Source of the DNA: Pseudomonas mohnii | GTDB lineage: Bacteria > Pseudomonadota > Gammaproteobacteria > Pseudomonadales > Pseudomonadaceae | Reading direction: 5' to 3' | NCBI RefSeq assembly: GCF_900105115.1 | Contig: NZ_FNRV01000001.1 | Span: 6,203,501 to 6,267,500 of the forward strand | DNA: 64,000 nucleotides | Part shown: piece by piece, positions 43,072 to 52,400 of the stretch | How the letters are laid out: each line of letters starts with the position of its first letter | Numbering within the stretch: position 1 is the first letter of the stretch | The notes under the pieces: generated by a model | The model's database searches: none | Seen by the model: only the letters and a program-made list of their open reading frames with translations | What the model was told of the DNA's origin: nothing | Translations under genes and position numbers: made by a program

Positions 43072-44807
43072 CGAGTTTTTCCCTGATCCTGATGTTGTTG
43101 CTGTTCGTACCAGAATTTGCGTCTGAGCAATTCGCCGGGGTCATCCGGGATCTGCCGAAGCCATTGCTCCAGCGCCTGCTGTTGTTCGCCCTCGATGCTG
43201 TCGTTGGCCGGACGCATGGGTGGCGTGGTGTGCTGTTCATCCCCCAGTTCGCTGCCCGGTACTTCATTGCTGCCGGGGCGCGGGGGGGTAGAGGGCGGTT
43301 GTTCGGCGGTGGTTTTTTCGTCTTCGCCCTCGGTTTTCGCTTCGCCAGTGTTCGACGGTTGCGTCGTGGCGCTGGACGGTGATTCTTGTGGAGGCGTCTG
43401 CGGCTCTTCACTGGAGGCCTTGTCCGGCTCGGCGGCAGGCGGGGTCTGCTTTTGCTTGAGCAGGTTTTCCACCAGCGCCTTGTTGGTCAGGGCCGGGCGC
43501 AAGTCCGGTTGGCGTTCCAGTGCCTGGTCGTAAGCATCCAGCGCCGCTTCCAGTTCACCACTCTTGGCCAGGGCATTGCCACGATTGTAGTGGGCGTGGG
43601 CGTCATTGCCTTCGGCGAACCGCTGGGCGGCGCCGGTGTAGTCGCCAGCCTCGTAAAGGGCCACGCCTTGCCATTGGTGATCTTCGAAATGCTGTGCCGC
43701 TTCTGCCGGGCGTTTCTGCTTGAGCAAGTGTTGACCCTGTTGGTCGGGGCGCAGCCACAGGTCCTGGAAGTCGAAGGCATAGCTCGGTTGTGGCAGCGCC
43801 AGCAACAGCGGCAGGCAGAACAGCCAGCCGCGACGGCCGGCGCAGGCCGCCAGCAGCAACAAGGGCAGCAGCAACCAGTAACCCTGATCGGCCCAGGTGT
43901 CCAGGCGCAGGGTCTGGCCGTCGTTGCGCAGGTTTCGCGGGCCGTCGAGCAGGCCGAGCTCACGCAGATCGGCATCGTCAAGGCGCGCGTGGCGATAATG
44001 TCCATCCAGGTCACTGGCGAAGGCTTTGAGGCCGGCGTCGTCCAGACGCGGCACCAGAATCGCGCCCTGTTCGTCCTTGAGAAAACTGCCATCGTCCTGA
44101 GTGATCGGCGCCCCTTCGGCGGTGCCGATGCCGAGCATCAGAAACTGCGTTGACTTGCCGCTCAGCGCACGGCGAATCTCCAGGCGTTCCTGTTCCGTGA
44201 GGGACGAGCCGATCAACAGGATCCGGCCATCGCCGAGCGCGGCCTGTTGCAGCAACGTCAGTGCCTTGACCACCGCGAGGTCGGCGCGATGGCCGGCTTC
44301 GGGCATCAGCGACGGCTTGAGTGCATCGAGCAGATTGCGGCTGGTGGCCAAATCGTCCGACAGGGGCACCAGGGTATGGGCACTGCCGGCGTATACGACG
44401 ATGGCCGTCTGCGCATCACTGCGATTTTGCAGCAGGTCGAAGAGCTTGCGCCGGGCCTGTTCCAGCCGGTTGGGCTGAACGTCGGTGGCGAGCATCTCCG
44501 GGGTCAACTCCAGAAGCACCACCAACGGGTCGGCGGGTTTCTGGCTCAGTTGCTCGACACGTTCCCAGCTCGGTCCCAACAGTGCGAATACGGTCAGTAG
44601 CCAGGCCACGCCGAGGGCTATCCATGGCAGTTTGCTGTCGCGTCCGTTACCGCCACTGAGCAATGCCGCATGGAAGGCCGGGGGCAGAATCATCTGCCAG
44701 CGCCCGGCACGCTTCTGCCGATGCCAGAGTTGCCAGAGCAGCCAGCCAAGCAGTGGCAGCAATAACAGCCACCAGGGGCGGAACCAGTAGGGCCAGAGTG
44801 CGCTCAT
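43068..44807 (-). CDS. BatB-type VWA-like protein fused to TPR (BatC-like) region
   Basis: 579 residues: two N-terminal membrane helices, a VWA-like domain (about 90-265), another hydrophobic pair near 310-345, TPR repeats at about 370-450 (ALYEAGDYTGAAQRFAEGND, HYNRGNALAKSGELEAALDA), and a long Pro/Glu/Thr-rich tail before the basic end. The metal-site motif DxSxS is replaced by LELTPEML, so the VWA domain probably cannot bind a metal in the usual way. The TPR part corresponds to BatC of other bacteria. It overlaps batA and batD by four bases. Confidence 0.88.
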   Translation of the reverse strand: MSALWPYWFRPWWLLLLPLLGWLLWQLWHRQKRAGRWQMILPPAFHAALLSGGNGRDSKLPWIALGVAWLLTVFALLGPSWERVEQLSQKPADPLVVLLELTPEMLATDVQPNRLEQARRKLFDLLQNRSDAQTAIVVYAGSAHTLVPLSDDLATSRNLLDALKPSLMPEAGHRADLAVVKALTLLQQAALGDGRILLIGSSLTEQERLEIRRALSGKSTQFLMLGIGTAEGAPITQDDGSFLKDEQGAILVPRLDDAGLKAFASDLDGHYRHARLDDADLRELGLLDGPRNLRNDGQTLRLDTWADQGYWLLLPLLLLAACAGRRGWLFCLPLLLALPQPSYAFDFQDLWLRPDQQGQHLLKQKRPAEAAQHFEDHQWQGVALYEAGDYTGAAQRFAEGNDAHAHYNRGNALAKSGELEAALDAYDQALERQPDLRPALTNKALVENLLKQKQTPPAAEPDKASSEEPQTPPQESPSSATTQPSNTGEAKTEGEDEKTTAEQPPSTPPRPGSNEVPGSELGDEQHTTPPMRPANDSIEGEQQQALEQWLRQIPDDPGELLRRKFWYEQQQHQDQGKTR

Positions 44808-45883
44808 CGACGCCTCCGCAGGCGCAGGCGCTTGAGCCGCTCTCGCCAGTCGGGCAGTTGCGTTTGCAAAAACAGATCCTTGGTAAACAAACGGTGCAGC
44901 GGGTTATCCGGCCAGAGCTCGCGGGCCACCAACAGCATGCTCAACAACAGTGCCAGCGCCAAAGGCCACTGATACAGGGTCTCGGCCGGGCGGGCCTGGG
45001 TCGGTTGCTGTGCCACCGGCTCCAGTTGGTCGAGGGTGTCCTTGATCGCTTGCAGTTCCTTGCCGTCACGGGCCCGGAAGTACTGGCCGCCCGTGGTTTC
45101 GGCGATGGCTTTGAGGGAGGGTTCGTCCAGGTCCAGGCTCGGGTTGATCCCGAGGAATCCCAGGGTGCCACTTTGCTCCGGGTCGGCGCCGATGCCGATC
45201 GGGTAGATTTTCACCCCTTCCTTGGCCGCCAGACGCGCAGCGGTCAGCGGGTCGATCTGGCCGCCGTTATTGGCGCCGTCCGTCACCAGTATCAATACGC
45301 GACTTTGCGCCGGACGCTGGCGCAAGCGCTTGATGGCCAGACCAATGGCGTCGCCGATGGCGGTGTTCTTGCCGGCGATGCCGATGCGCGCCTCGTCGAG
45401 CCAGATACGCACGGTATGGCGGTCGAACGTCAGTGGCGCTTGCAGGTACGCCTGGCTGCCAAACAGGATCAAGCCGACCCGATCACCTTCGCGGCTTTCG
45501 AGGAAGTCGCCGAGCAGATGCTGGACCAGCGCAAGGCGGCTGACGTCATCGTCCTCCCATTGCATGTCGGGGAAGTCCATGGAGCCGGACACGTCCACCG
45601 CCACCAGCAGATCACGGCCGCTGGCGGCAATCGGCAGCGGCTCGCCCAGCCATTGCGGACGCGCGGCGGCGATCAGCAGCATCAACCACAGCAGCATGAA
45701 CGGTGCCTGTTGGCGCCAGGCCGGCAGGTTCGCGCGAGCACGGCGGCGAGCCAGCCCTTCGAGGTCACTGAGGAAGCTGACTTTGAGCGCCGGCTCGCCG
45801 CTGTCGGCCACCGGCAACAGGATGCGCATCAGCCACGGCAGCGGCAGCAGGACGAAGATCCATGGCCAGGCGAACTCAAACAT
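44804..45883 (-). CDS. BatA-type VWA-domain protein
   Basis: 359 residues with membrane helices near 5-22 and 61-76, a VWA domain at about 90-280 and a C-terminal helix near 315. The metal-ion-dependent adhesion site is intact: DVSGS at 97-101, a threonine in FGSQAYLQAPLT, and the aspartate in LVTDGANNGG. This is therefore the metal-competent partner of the pair. The C-terminal Arg-rich tail (RERLKRLRLRRRR) is cytoplasmic. It overlaps the DUF4381 gene by eight bases. Confidence 0.9.
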   Translation of the reverse strand: MFEFAWPWIFVLLPLPWLMRILLPVADSGEPALKVSFLSDLEGLARRRARANLPAWRQQAPFMLLWLMLLIAAARPQWLGEPLPIAASGRDLLVAVDVSGSMDFPDMQWEDDDVSRLALVQHLLGDFLESREGDRVGLILFGSQAYLQAPLTFDRHTVRIWLDEARIGIAGKNTAIGDAIGLAIKRLRQRPAQSRVLILVTDGANNGGQIDPLTAARLAAKEGVKIYPIGIGADPEQSGTLGFLGINPSLDLDEPSLKAIAETTGGQYFRARDGKELQAIKDTLDQLEPVAQQPTQARPAETLYQWPLALALLLSMLLVARELWPDNPLHRLFTKDLFLQTQLPDWRERLKRLRLRRRR

Positions 45884-46370
45884 GTTTGCGAATCCAGATT
45901 TCGACGGCTTGGGTCAGGCCGGCGATGGCCTTGTCGTCGAGTTTGCATTCGGGCTTGTAGGCCCCTTCGACCAGCACCATCCAGCGGGTCAGGCCGGCCG
46001 CCGGGCAGCGGTTGTCCAGAAATGCCAGCCATTTGCGCCCGTTGAGGGTGTGGCTCTGGCTGTAGGGATAGTGGTTGCGGCACAGGCGCTTGAGCAGGCC
46101 GTTGAGCTGTTGCAGCCAGGCGCCTGCCGGTGCGCCGTCGTAGGGCTTGGGCATCATCGCCAGTTCCGCCAGTGCGGCGAGGCGCACCGGGTCCAGCGGT
46201 TGTTCGGCGCGCACGATCGGGCGTTTGTCGGGAATCAAGCGTCGCAGCTTCCACAGGCCGAAACCGATCAAAGGCAGCAGTAACAGCAGTGACCACCAGC
46301 CCGGCGCCGGTGGCCAGAACCCGATGGCCGGCGGGGTAATCAGCGGTTGCAGTTGATCGAGACCGTTCAT
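45876..46370 (-). CDS. DUF4381 domain membrane protein
   Basis: 164 residues with one membrane helix near 23-42 (APGWWSLLLLLPLIGFGLW) and a cytoplasmic domain containing LNGLLKRLCRNHYPYSQSHT and GRKWLAFLDN. A regular member of Bat operons, probably part of the membrane complex. The ATG overlaps the DUF58 stop (ATGA). A longer open frame upstream only copies the DUF58 gene in another frame. Confidence 0.85.
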   Translation of the reverse strand: MNGLDQLQPLITPPAIGFWPPAPGWWSLLLLLPLIGFGLWKLRRLIPDKRPIVRAEQPLDPVRLAALAELAMMPKPYDGAPAGAWLQQLNGLLKRLCRNHYPYSQSHTLNGRKWLAFLDNRCPAAGLTRWMVLVEGAYKPECKLDDKAIAGLTQAVEIWIRKHV

Positions 46371-47311
46371 CGACCTTTCCCCGGTTTCTGTGGGTTCAGG
46401 TATTCGCGCAATTGTTCGACCATCTCGCTTTGGGTGCTCAACGGCATCAACAACACGCGCAGCTTTTGCGCGAGCAACTCCCAGCGGGCAATGCGCACTT
46501 CGGCCTGGGCACGGTAGGTCTGGCGCAGATCGAAGTTCAGCGTGTCGAGTTCGAGTTGTGCGCCACGTTCGGCAAAGCGCAACAGCCCGGCGGCGGGCAG
46601 GGCATGATCCAGCGGGTCGGACAGTGGCAGCAGCAACAGGTCGCAATGGCGCGACAACAAACTCAACTGCTGTTCGGCGCTTTCGGACAGGGCCCGCTCG
46701 TCGCAGATCACGATCACCAGGCTGCCCGGGCGCAACACTTCCCGGGCGCGGCGCAAGGCAATGCCGAAGGCATCGCGGGACGGCTCGCTTTCGGTGTTCA
46801 GGGACTGGTTGACGCGCACCAGTCGGTTGAGCAATTGCAGCAGGCTCTGCTTGCTGCGCCGGGGTTTGATTTCGTAATGCTCGTTGTCGCCGAACACCAG
46901 CCCGCCGACCCGATCGTTATGACCCAGCGCCGCCCAACCGATCAGGCTCGCGGCCTGGGCGGCGAGCACCGACTTGAACATCAGCCCGGAGCCGAAAAAC
47001 AGCCGCCGGCTTTGCTCGACCATGATGAAGATCGGCCGCTCGCGCTCTTCATGGAACAGCTTGGTGTGCGGTTCTTGAGTTCGCGCGGTGACGCGCCAGT
47101 CGATGGTGCGTACGTCGTCACCGGCCTGGTAGACCCGCACCTGATCGAAATCCACGCCCCGTCCGCGCAGCTTGGAGTGGTGCAGGCCGATCAGCGGGCT
47201 GCGCTGGCTCGGCGTGGAGAATAACTGCACTTCACGTACGCGATGGCGCATCTCGATCAGCTCGGCGAGCGTGACGCGGATACCCGGTTGGGACGGCAGG
47301 GGGACGTTCAT
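46367..47311 (-). CDS. DUF58 domain protein (VWA-like)
   Basis: 314 residues. The DUF58 hallmark is FDQVRVYQAGDDVRTIDWRVTARTQ at about 52-76, followed by a VWA-like fold. Its metal-site position reads MVEQSRRLFFGSG, a degenerate DxSxS. DUF58 proteins are routinely encoded next to MoxR ATPases and are thought to be their clients or adaptors. A TTG three codons upstream overlaps the moxR stop and is an alternative start. Confidence 0.88.
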   Translation of the reverse strand: MNVPLPSQPGIRVTLAELIEMRHRVREVQLFSTPSQRSPLIGLHHSKLRGRGVDFDQVRVYQAGDDVRTIDWRVTARTQEPHTKLFHEERERPIFIMVEQSRRLFFGSGLMFKSVLAAQAASLIGWAALGHNDRVGGLVFGDNEHYEIKPRRSKQSLLQLLNRLVRVNQSLNTESEPSRDAFGIALRRAREVLRPGSLVIVICDERALSESAEQQLSLLSRHCDLLLLPLSDPLDHALPAAGLLRFAERGAQLELDTLNFDLRQTYRAQAEVRIARWELLAQKLRVLLMPLSTQSEMVEQLREYLNPQKPGKGR

Positions 47312-47316
47312 CGGGG

Positions 47317-48276
<960 letters not shown>

Positions 48277-48455
48277 CGATGACTGTTCCTGGAAAGGGTG
48301 ACCGAAGACGTTCGAATAACGCCAGGGCTGGGGGCGTTACTTTAATCCATCGCGGGGGGCGGCGACTAACGGCATTTTGCGCAAAGTGGGGGAAATGATT
48401 GGAGAGGCGCCGTAACCTAGACAGGCAGGGAGGCAGGTTGGGGCTTCACGACGCT

Positions 48456-48547
48456 ATCGCGGGCAAGCCCGCTCCCACAGTTATCTGCGGTGTGCTCACT
48501 ATCTGTGCTGCACATCCAGACCTTGTGGGAGCGGGCTTGCCCGCGAT
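48456..48547. repeat. REP doublet (BIME), inverted order
   Basis: ATCGCGGGCAAGCCCGCTCC comes first and GGAGCGGGCTTGCCCGCGAT second, the reverse order of the other doublets. It lies in the 290-base gap between the moxR start and the acidic small protein, in which I see no gene. Confidence 0.88.
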
Positions 48548-48566
48548 GAAGCCTGCTCAGGCACCG

Positions 48567-48920
48567 TCAAATGTTGCTGATGTAAGTCCCGGTCCCCTCG
48601 AGAATGTTCTTCAAGGTTTCCTCAACTTCCGCCAGATCACTCGCATCAGTGCTGTGAGTGATCTCCAGCACATCATCCCCATTCAACGCATCGGCATCCG
48701 TTGCAGCAATTTCGATTTTCAGCAGGGTAGGGCTCAGGGTGACTTTCACCCCGTCCAGGGTCGAGGGTTCGCCATCGAGAGTGATCTCAAGCTCGTCCTC
48801 GTCCGGGTAGCGACTCATCAGGAACATTTCGCCCTCGTCGCTGTGGCAGCAGAGCATGGCCATGTTCTCTTCTTCTTCATCGCAAGGGTTGACGATCAAG
48901 AGGGCGGTGGTCATTTGCAT
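48567..48920 (-). CDS. Conserved small acidic protein, unknown function
   Basis: 117 residues, no signal or membrane segment, very acidic (NPCDEEEENMAMLCCHSDEG, RYPDEDELEITLDGEP). AGGA eight bases upstream supports this ATG over a second two codons later. I recall a hypothetical gene at this place between moxR and gdhB in P. aeruginosa. Function not recognised. Confidence 0.7.
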   Translation of the reverse strand: MQMTTALLIVNPCDEEEENMAMLCCHSDEGEMFLMSRYPDEDELEITLDGEPSTLDGVKVTLSPTLLKIEIAATDADALNGDDVLEITHSTDASDLAEVEETLKNILEGTGTYISNI

Positions 48921-49427
48921 GGGGGGATTCCTGGCTCGGCGAGCGTTGTGAAGGCGAACAAAGGACGATTCTGCCAGTCCTCGCCTGTTTATGCTCGTTC
49001 AAGTGTCAGCGAGTGAGTCGTGAACGACCGAAGTGTTGCTGGTCATTTCTGGTACGGATGTGCCGTCAATCCGGGCATAAAACGCCCAAAATCCCATACG
49101 GCTGCTAGTGTTGTTCGATGGCGTCGCCACCAAGCAGCGTACCGTTGACCGAATATGTCGCAGCACCGCAAGCACGGGCCTTGCCGCACTCGTTAAGCTG
49201 CGCAACGGATGAGCACCTGTAAAGGCATTGAGCTGCACGCAGCCCAGTCGTTTTTGCAGATGCCCATTCATGGAAGGTGAATGTGACCTGAGTGTCTCGT
49301 CCAGCTTCACCCACCTGTCGTCCTGTTTCCTCTGCCCGAGAATCAGGAACAGGGTGACGGATTGCCCCGAACAGGGGTTTTGCACGCGACGCTTCCATCA
49401 ATAACAAGCCCAAGCGGAGTACCACAG
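48921..49427. other. 507-base gap upstream of gdhB
   Basis: No convincing gene. It should hold the gdhB promoter, but no clear promoter box was seen. On the minus strand a frame ending near 49107 reads NECGKARACGAATYSVNGTL, which has a protein-like look, but it lacks a good start and ribosome site, so I treat it as a possible remnant only. Confidence 0.5.
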
Positions 49428-52400
49428 ATGGCGTTCTTCACCGCAGCCAGCAAAGCCGACTTCCAGCACCAACTGCAAGCGGCACTGGCGCAGCACATCA
49501 GTGAACAGGCACTGCCACAAGTGGCGCTGTTTGCTGAACAATTCTTCGGCATCATTTCCCTGGATGAACTGACCCAGCGTCGGTTGTCCGACCTCGCTGG
49601 CTGTACCCTTTCTGCGTGGCGCCTGCTTGAGCGCTTCGATCACGCGCAACCGCAAGTGCGCGTCTACAACCCTGATTACGAGCGTCATGGCTGGCAGTCG
49701 ACCCACACCGCGGTCGAAGTGTTGCACCATGACCTGCCGTTCCTGGTGGACTCGGTGCGTACCGAGCTGAACCGTCGCGGCTACAGCATCCATACCCTGC
49801 AAACCACCGTGCTGAGCGTGCGTCGCGGCAGCAAGGGCGAGTTGCTGGAAATCCTGCCGAAAGGCACCCAGGGCGACGGCATCCTGCAAGAGTCGTTGAT
49901 GTACCTGGAAATCGACCGTTGCGCCAACACCGCCGAATTGAACGTACTGGCCAAAGAGCTGGAGCAAGTGCTCGGTGAAGTACGCGTTGCGGTGGCTGAC
50001 TTCGAACCGATGAAAGCCAAGGTCCAGGAAATCCTTACCGGCCTGGACAACAGCCAGTTCGCGGTCGATGCCGGCGAAAAGGCCGAGATCAAGAGCTTTC
50101 TGGAATGGCTGGTGGGCAATCACTTCACGTTCCTGGGCTATGAAGAGTTCGTGGTGCGCGATGAGGCCGATGGCGGTCACATCGTCTACGACCAGAATTC
50201 CTTCCTCGGCCTGACCAAATTGCTGCGTACCGGCCTGACCTACGATGACCTGCGCATCGAGGACTACGCGGTGAACTACCTGCGCGAACCGACCCTGTTG
50301 TCGTTCGCCAAGGCCGCGCACCCGAGCCGCGTACACCGTCCGGCTTACCCGGATTACGTGTCTATCCGTGAAATCGACGCCAACGGCAACGTCATCAAGG
50401 AATGCCGCTTCATGGGCCTGTACACCTCGTCGGTGTATGGCGAGAGCGTGCGGGTCATCCCGTACATCCGTCGCAAGGTCGAGGAAATCGAACGCCGTTC
50501 CGGCTTCCAGGCCAAGGCTCACCTGGGCAAGGAACTGGCGCAGGTGGTTGAAGTGCTGCCGCGCGACGATCTGTTCCAGACCCCGGTGGACGAGCTGTTC
50601 AGCACCGTGATGTCGATCGTGCAGATCCAGGAACGCAACAAGATTCGCGTGTTCCTGCGCAAAGACCCGTACGGCCGCTTCTGCTACTGCCTGGCCTACG
50701 TGCCGCGTGATATCTACTCCACCGAAGTGCGCCAGAAGATCCAGCAAGTGCTGATGGATCGCCTGAAAGCCTCCGATTGCGAGTTCTGGACCTTCTTCTC
50801 CGAGTCCGTGCTGGCCCGCGTGCAACTGATCCTGCGCGTCGACCCGAAAAACCGCATCGACATCGACCCGCTGTTGCTGGAAAAAGAAGTGGTGCAGGCC
50901 TGCCGCAGCTGGCAGGACGACTACGCCAGCCTGGTGGTCGAAAGCTTCGGCGAAGCCCATGGCACCAACGTGCTGGCTGATTTCCCGAAAGGTTTCCCGG
51001 CCGGTTACCGCGAGCGTTTCGCCGCCCATTCGGCGGTGGTCGACATGCAACACCTGCTGAGCCTGAGCGAAAAAAATCCGCTGGTGATGAGCTTCTATCA
51101 GCCGCTGGGCCAGGTCTCCGGCCAGCGTGAGCTGCATTGCAAGCTGTACCACGCCGATACCCCGCTGGCGCTGTCCGACGTGCTGCCGATCCTGGAAAAC
51201 CTCGGTCTGCGCGTGCTGGGTGAGTTCCCGTATCGCCTGCGTCACACCAATGGCCGCGAGTTCTGGATTCACGACTTCGCGTTCACCGCCGCTGAAGGCC
51301 TGGAGCTGGACATCCAGCAACTCAATGACACCCTGCAGGACGCGTTCGTCCACATCGTGCGCGGCGATGCCGAGAACGATGCGTTCAACCGTCTGGTGCT
51401 GACCGCCGGCCTGCCATGGCGTGACGTGGCGCTGCTGCGTGCCTACGCCCGTTACCTGAAGCAGATCCGCCTGGGCTTCGATCTGGGTTACATCGCCAGC
51501 ACCCTGAACAACCACACTGACATCGCTCGCGAGTTGACCCGGTTGTTCAAAACCCGTTTCTACCTGGCGCGCAAGCTCACCAGCGATGACCTGGAAGACA
51601 AGCAGCAACGTCTGGAACAAGCGATCCTGAGCGCACTGGATGACGTTCAGGTGTTGAACGAAGACCGCATCCTGCGTCGCTACCTGGACCTGATCAAGGC
51701 GACCCTGCGCACCAACTTCTACCAGACCGACGCCACCGGTCATAACAAGTCCTACTTCAGCTTCAAGTTCAACCCGCACCTGATTCCAGAGCTGCCAAAG
51801 CCAGTACCGAAGTTCGAAATCTTCGTTTACTCGCCGCGCGTCGAAGGCGTGCACCTGCGCTTCGGCAACGTCGCTCGCGGTGGTCTGCGCTGGTCCGACC
51901 GTGAAGAAGACTTCCGCACCGAAGTCCTGGGCCTGGTAAAAGCCCAGCAAGTGAAGAACTCGGTGATCGTGCCGGTGGGTGCGAAGGGTGGCTTCCTGCC
52001 GCGTCGCCTGCCATTGGGCGGCAGCCGTGACGAGATCGCGGCCGAGGGTATCGCCTGCTACCGCATCTTCATTTCGGGCCTGTTGGACATCACCGACAAC
52101 CTGAAAGACGGCGCTCTGGTGCCGCCGGCCAACGTCGTGCGTCATGACGACGATGACCCGTACCTGGTCGTGGCGGCGGACAAGGGCACTGCAACCTTCT
52201 CCGACATCGCCAACGGCATCGCCATCGACTACGGCTTCTGGCTGGGCGACGCGTTTGCGTCCGGTGGTTCGGCCGGTTACGACCACAAGAAAATGGGCAT
52301 CACCGCCAAGGGCGCGTGGGTCGGCGTACAACGCCACTTCCGCGAGCGCGGCATCAACGTCCAGAAAGACAGCATCACCGTGGTCGGTGTCGGCGACATG

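Noticed and set aside
41200..43086. A 628-codon plus-strand frame opposite batD
   Set aside because: Begins inside a repeat region and mirrors batD, which has a signal peptide and operon context.
49105..49425. A 106-codon minus-strand frame upstream of gdhB as a real gene
   Set aside because: Its start lies at the gdhB ribosome site, no ribosome site of its own is seen, and composition is mixed; kept only as a possible remnant in the findings.
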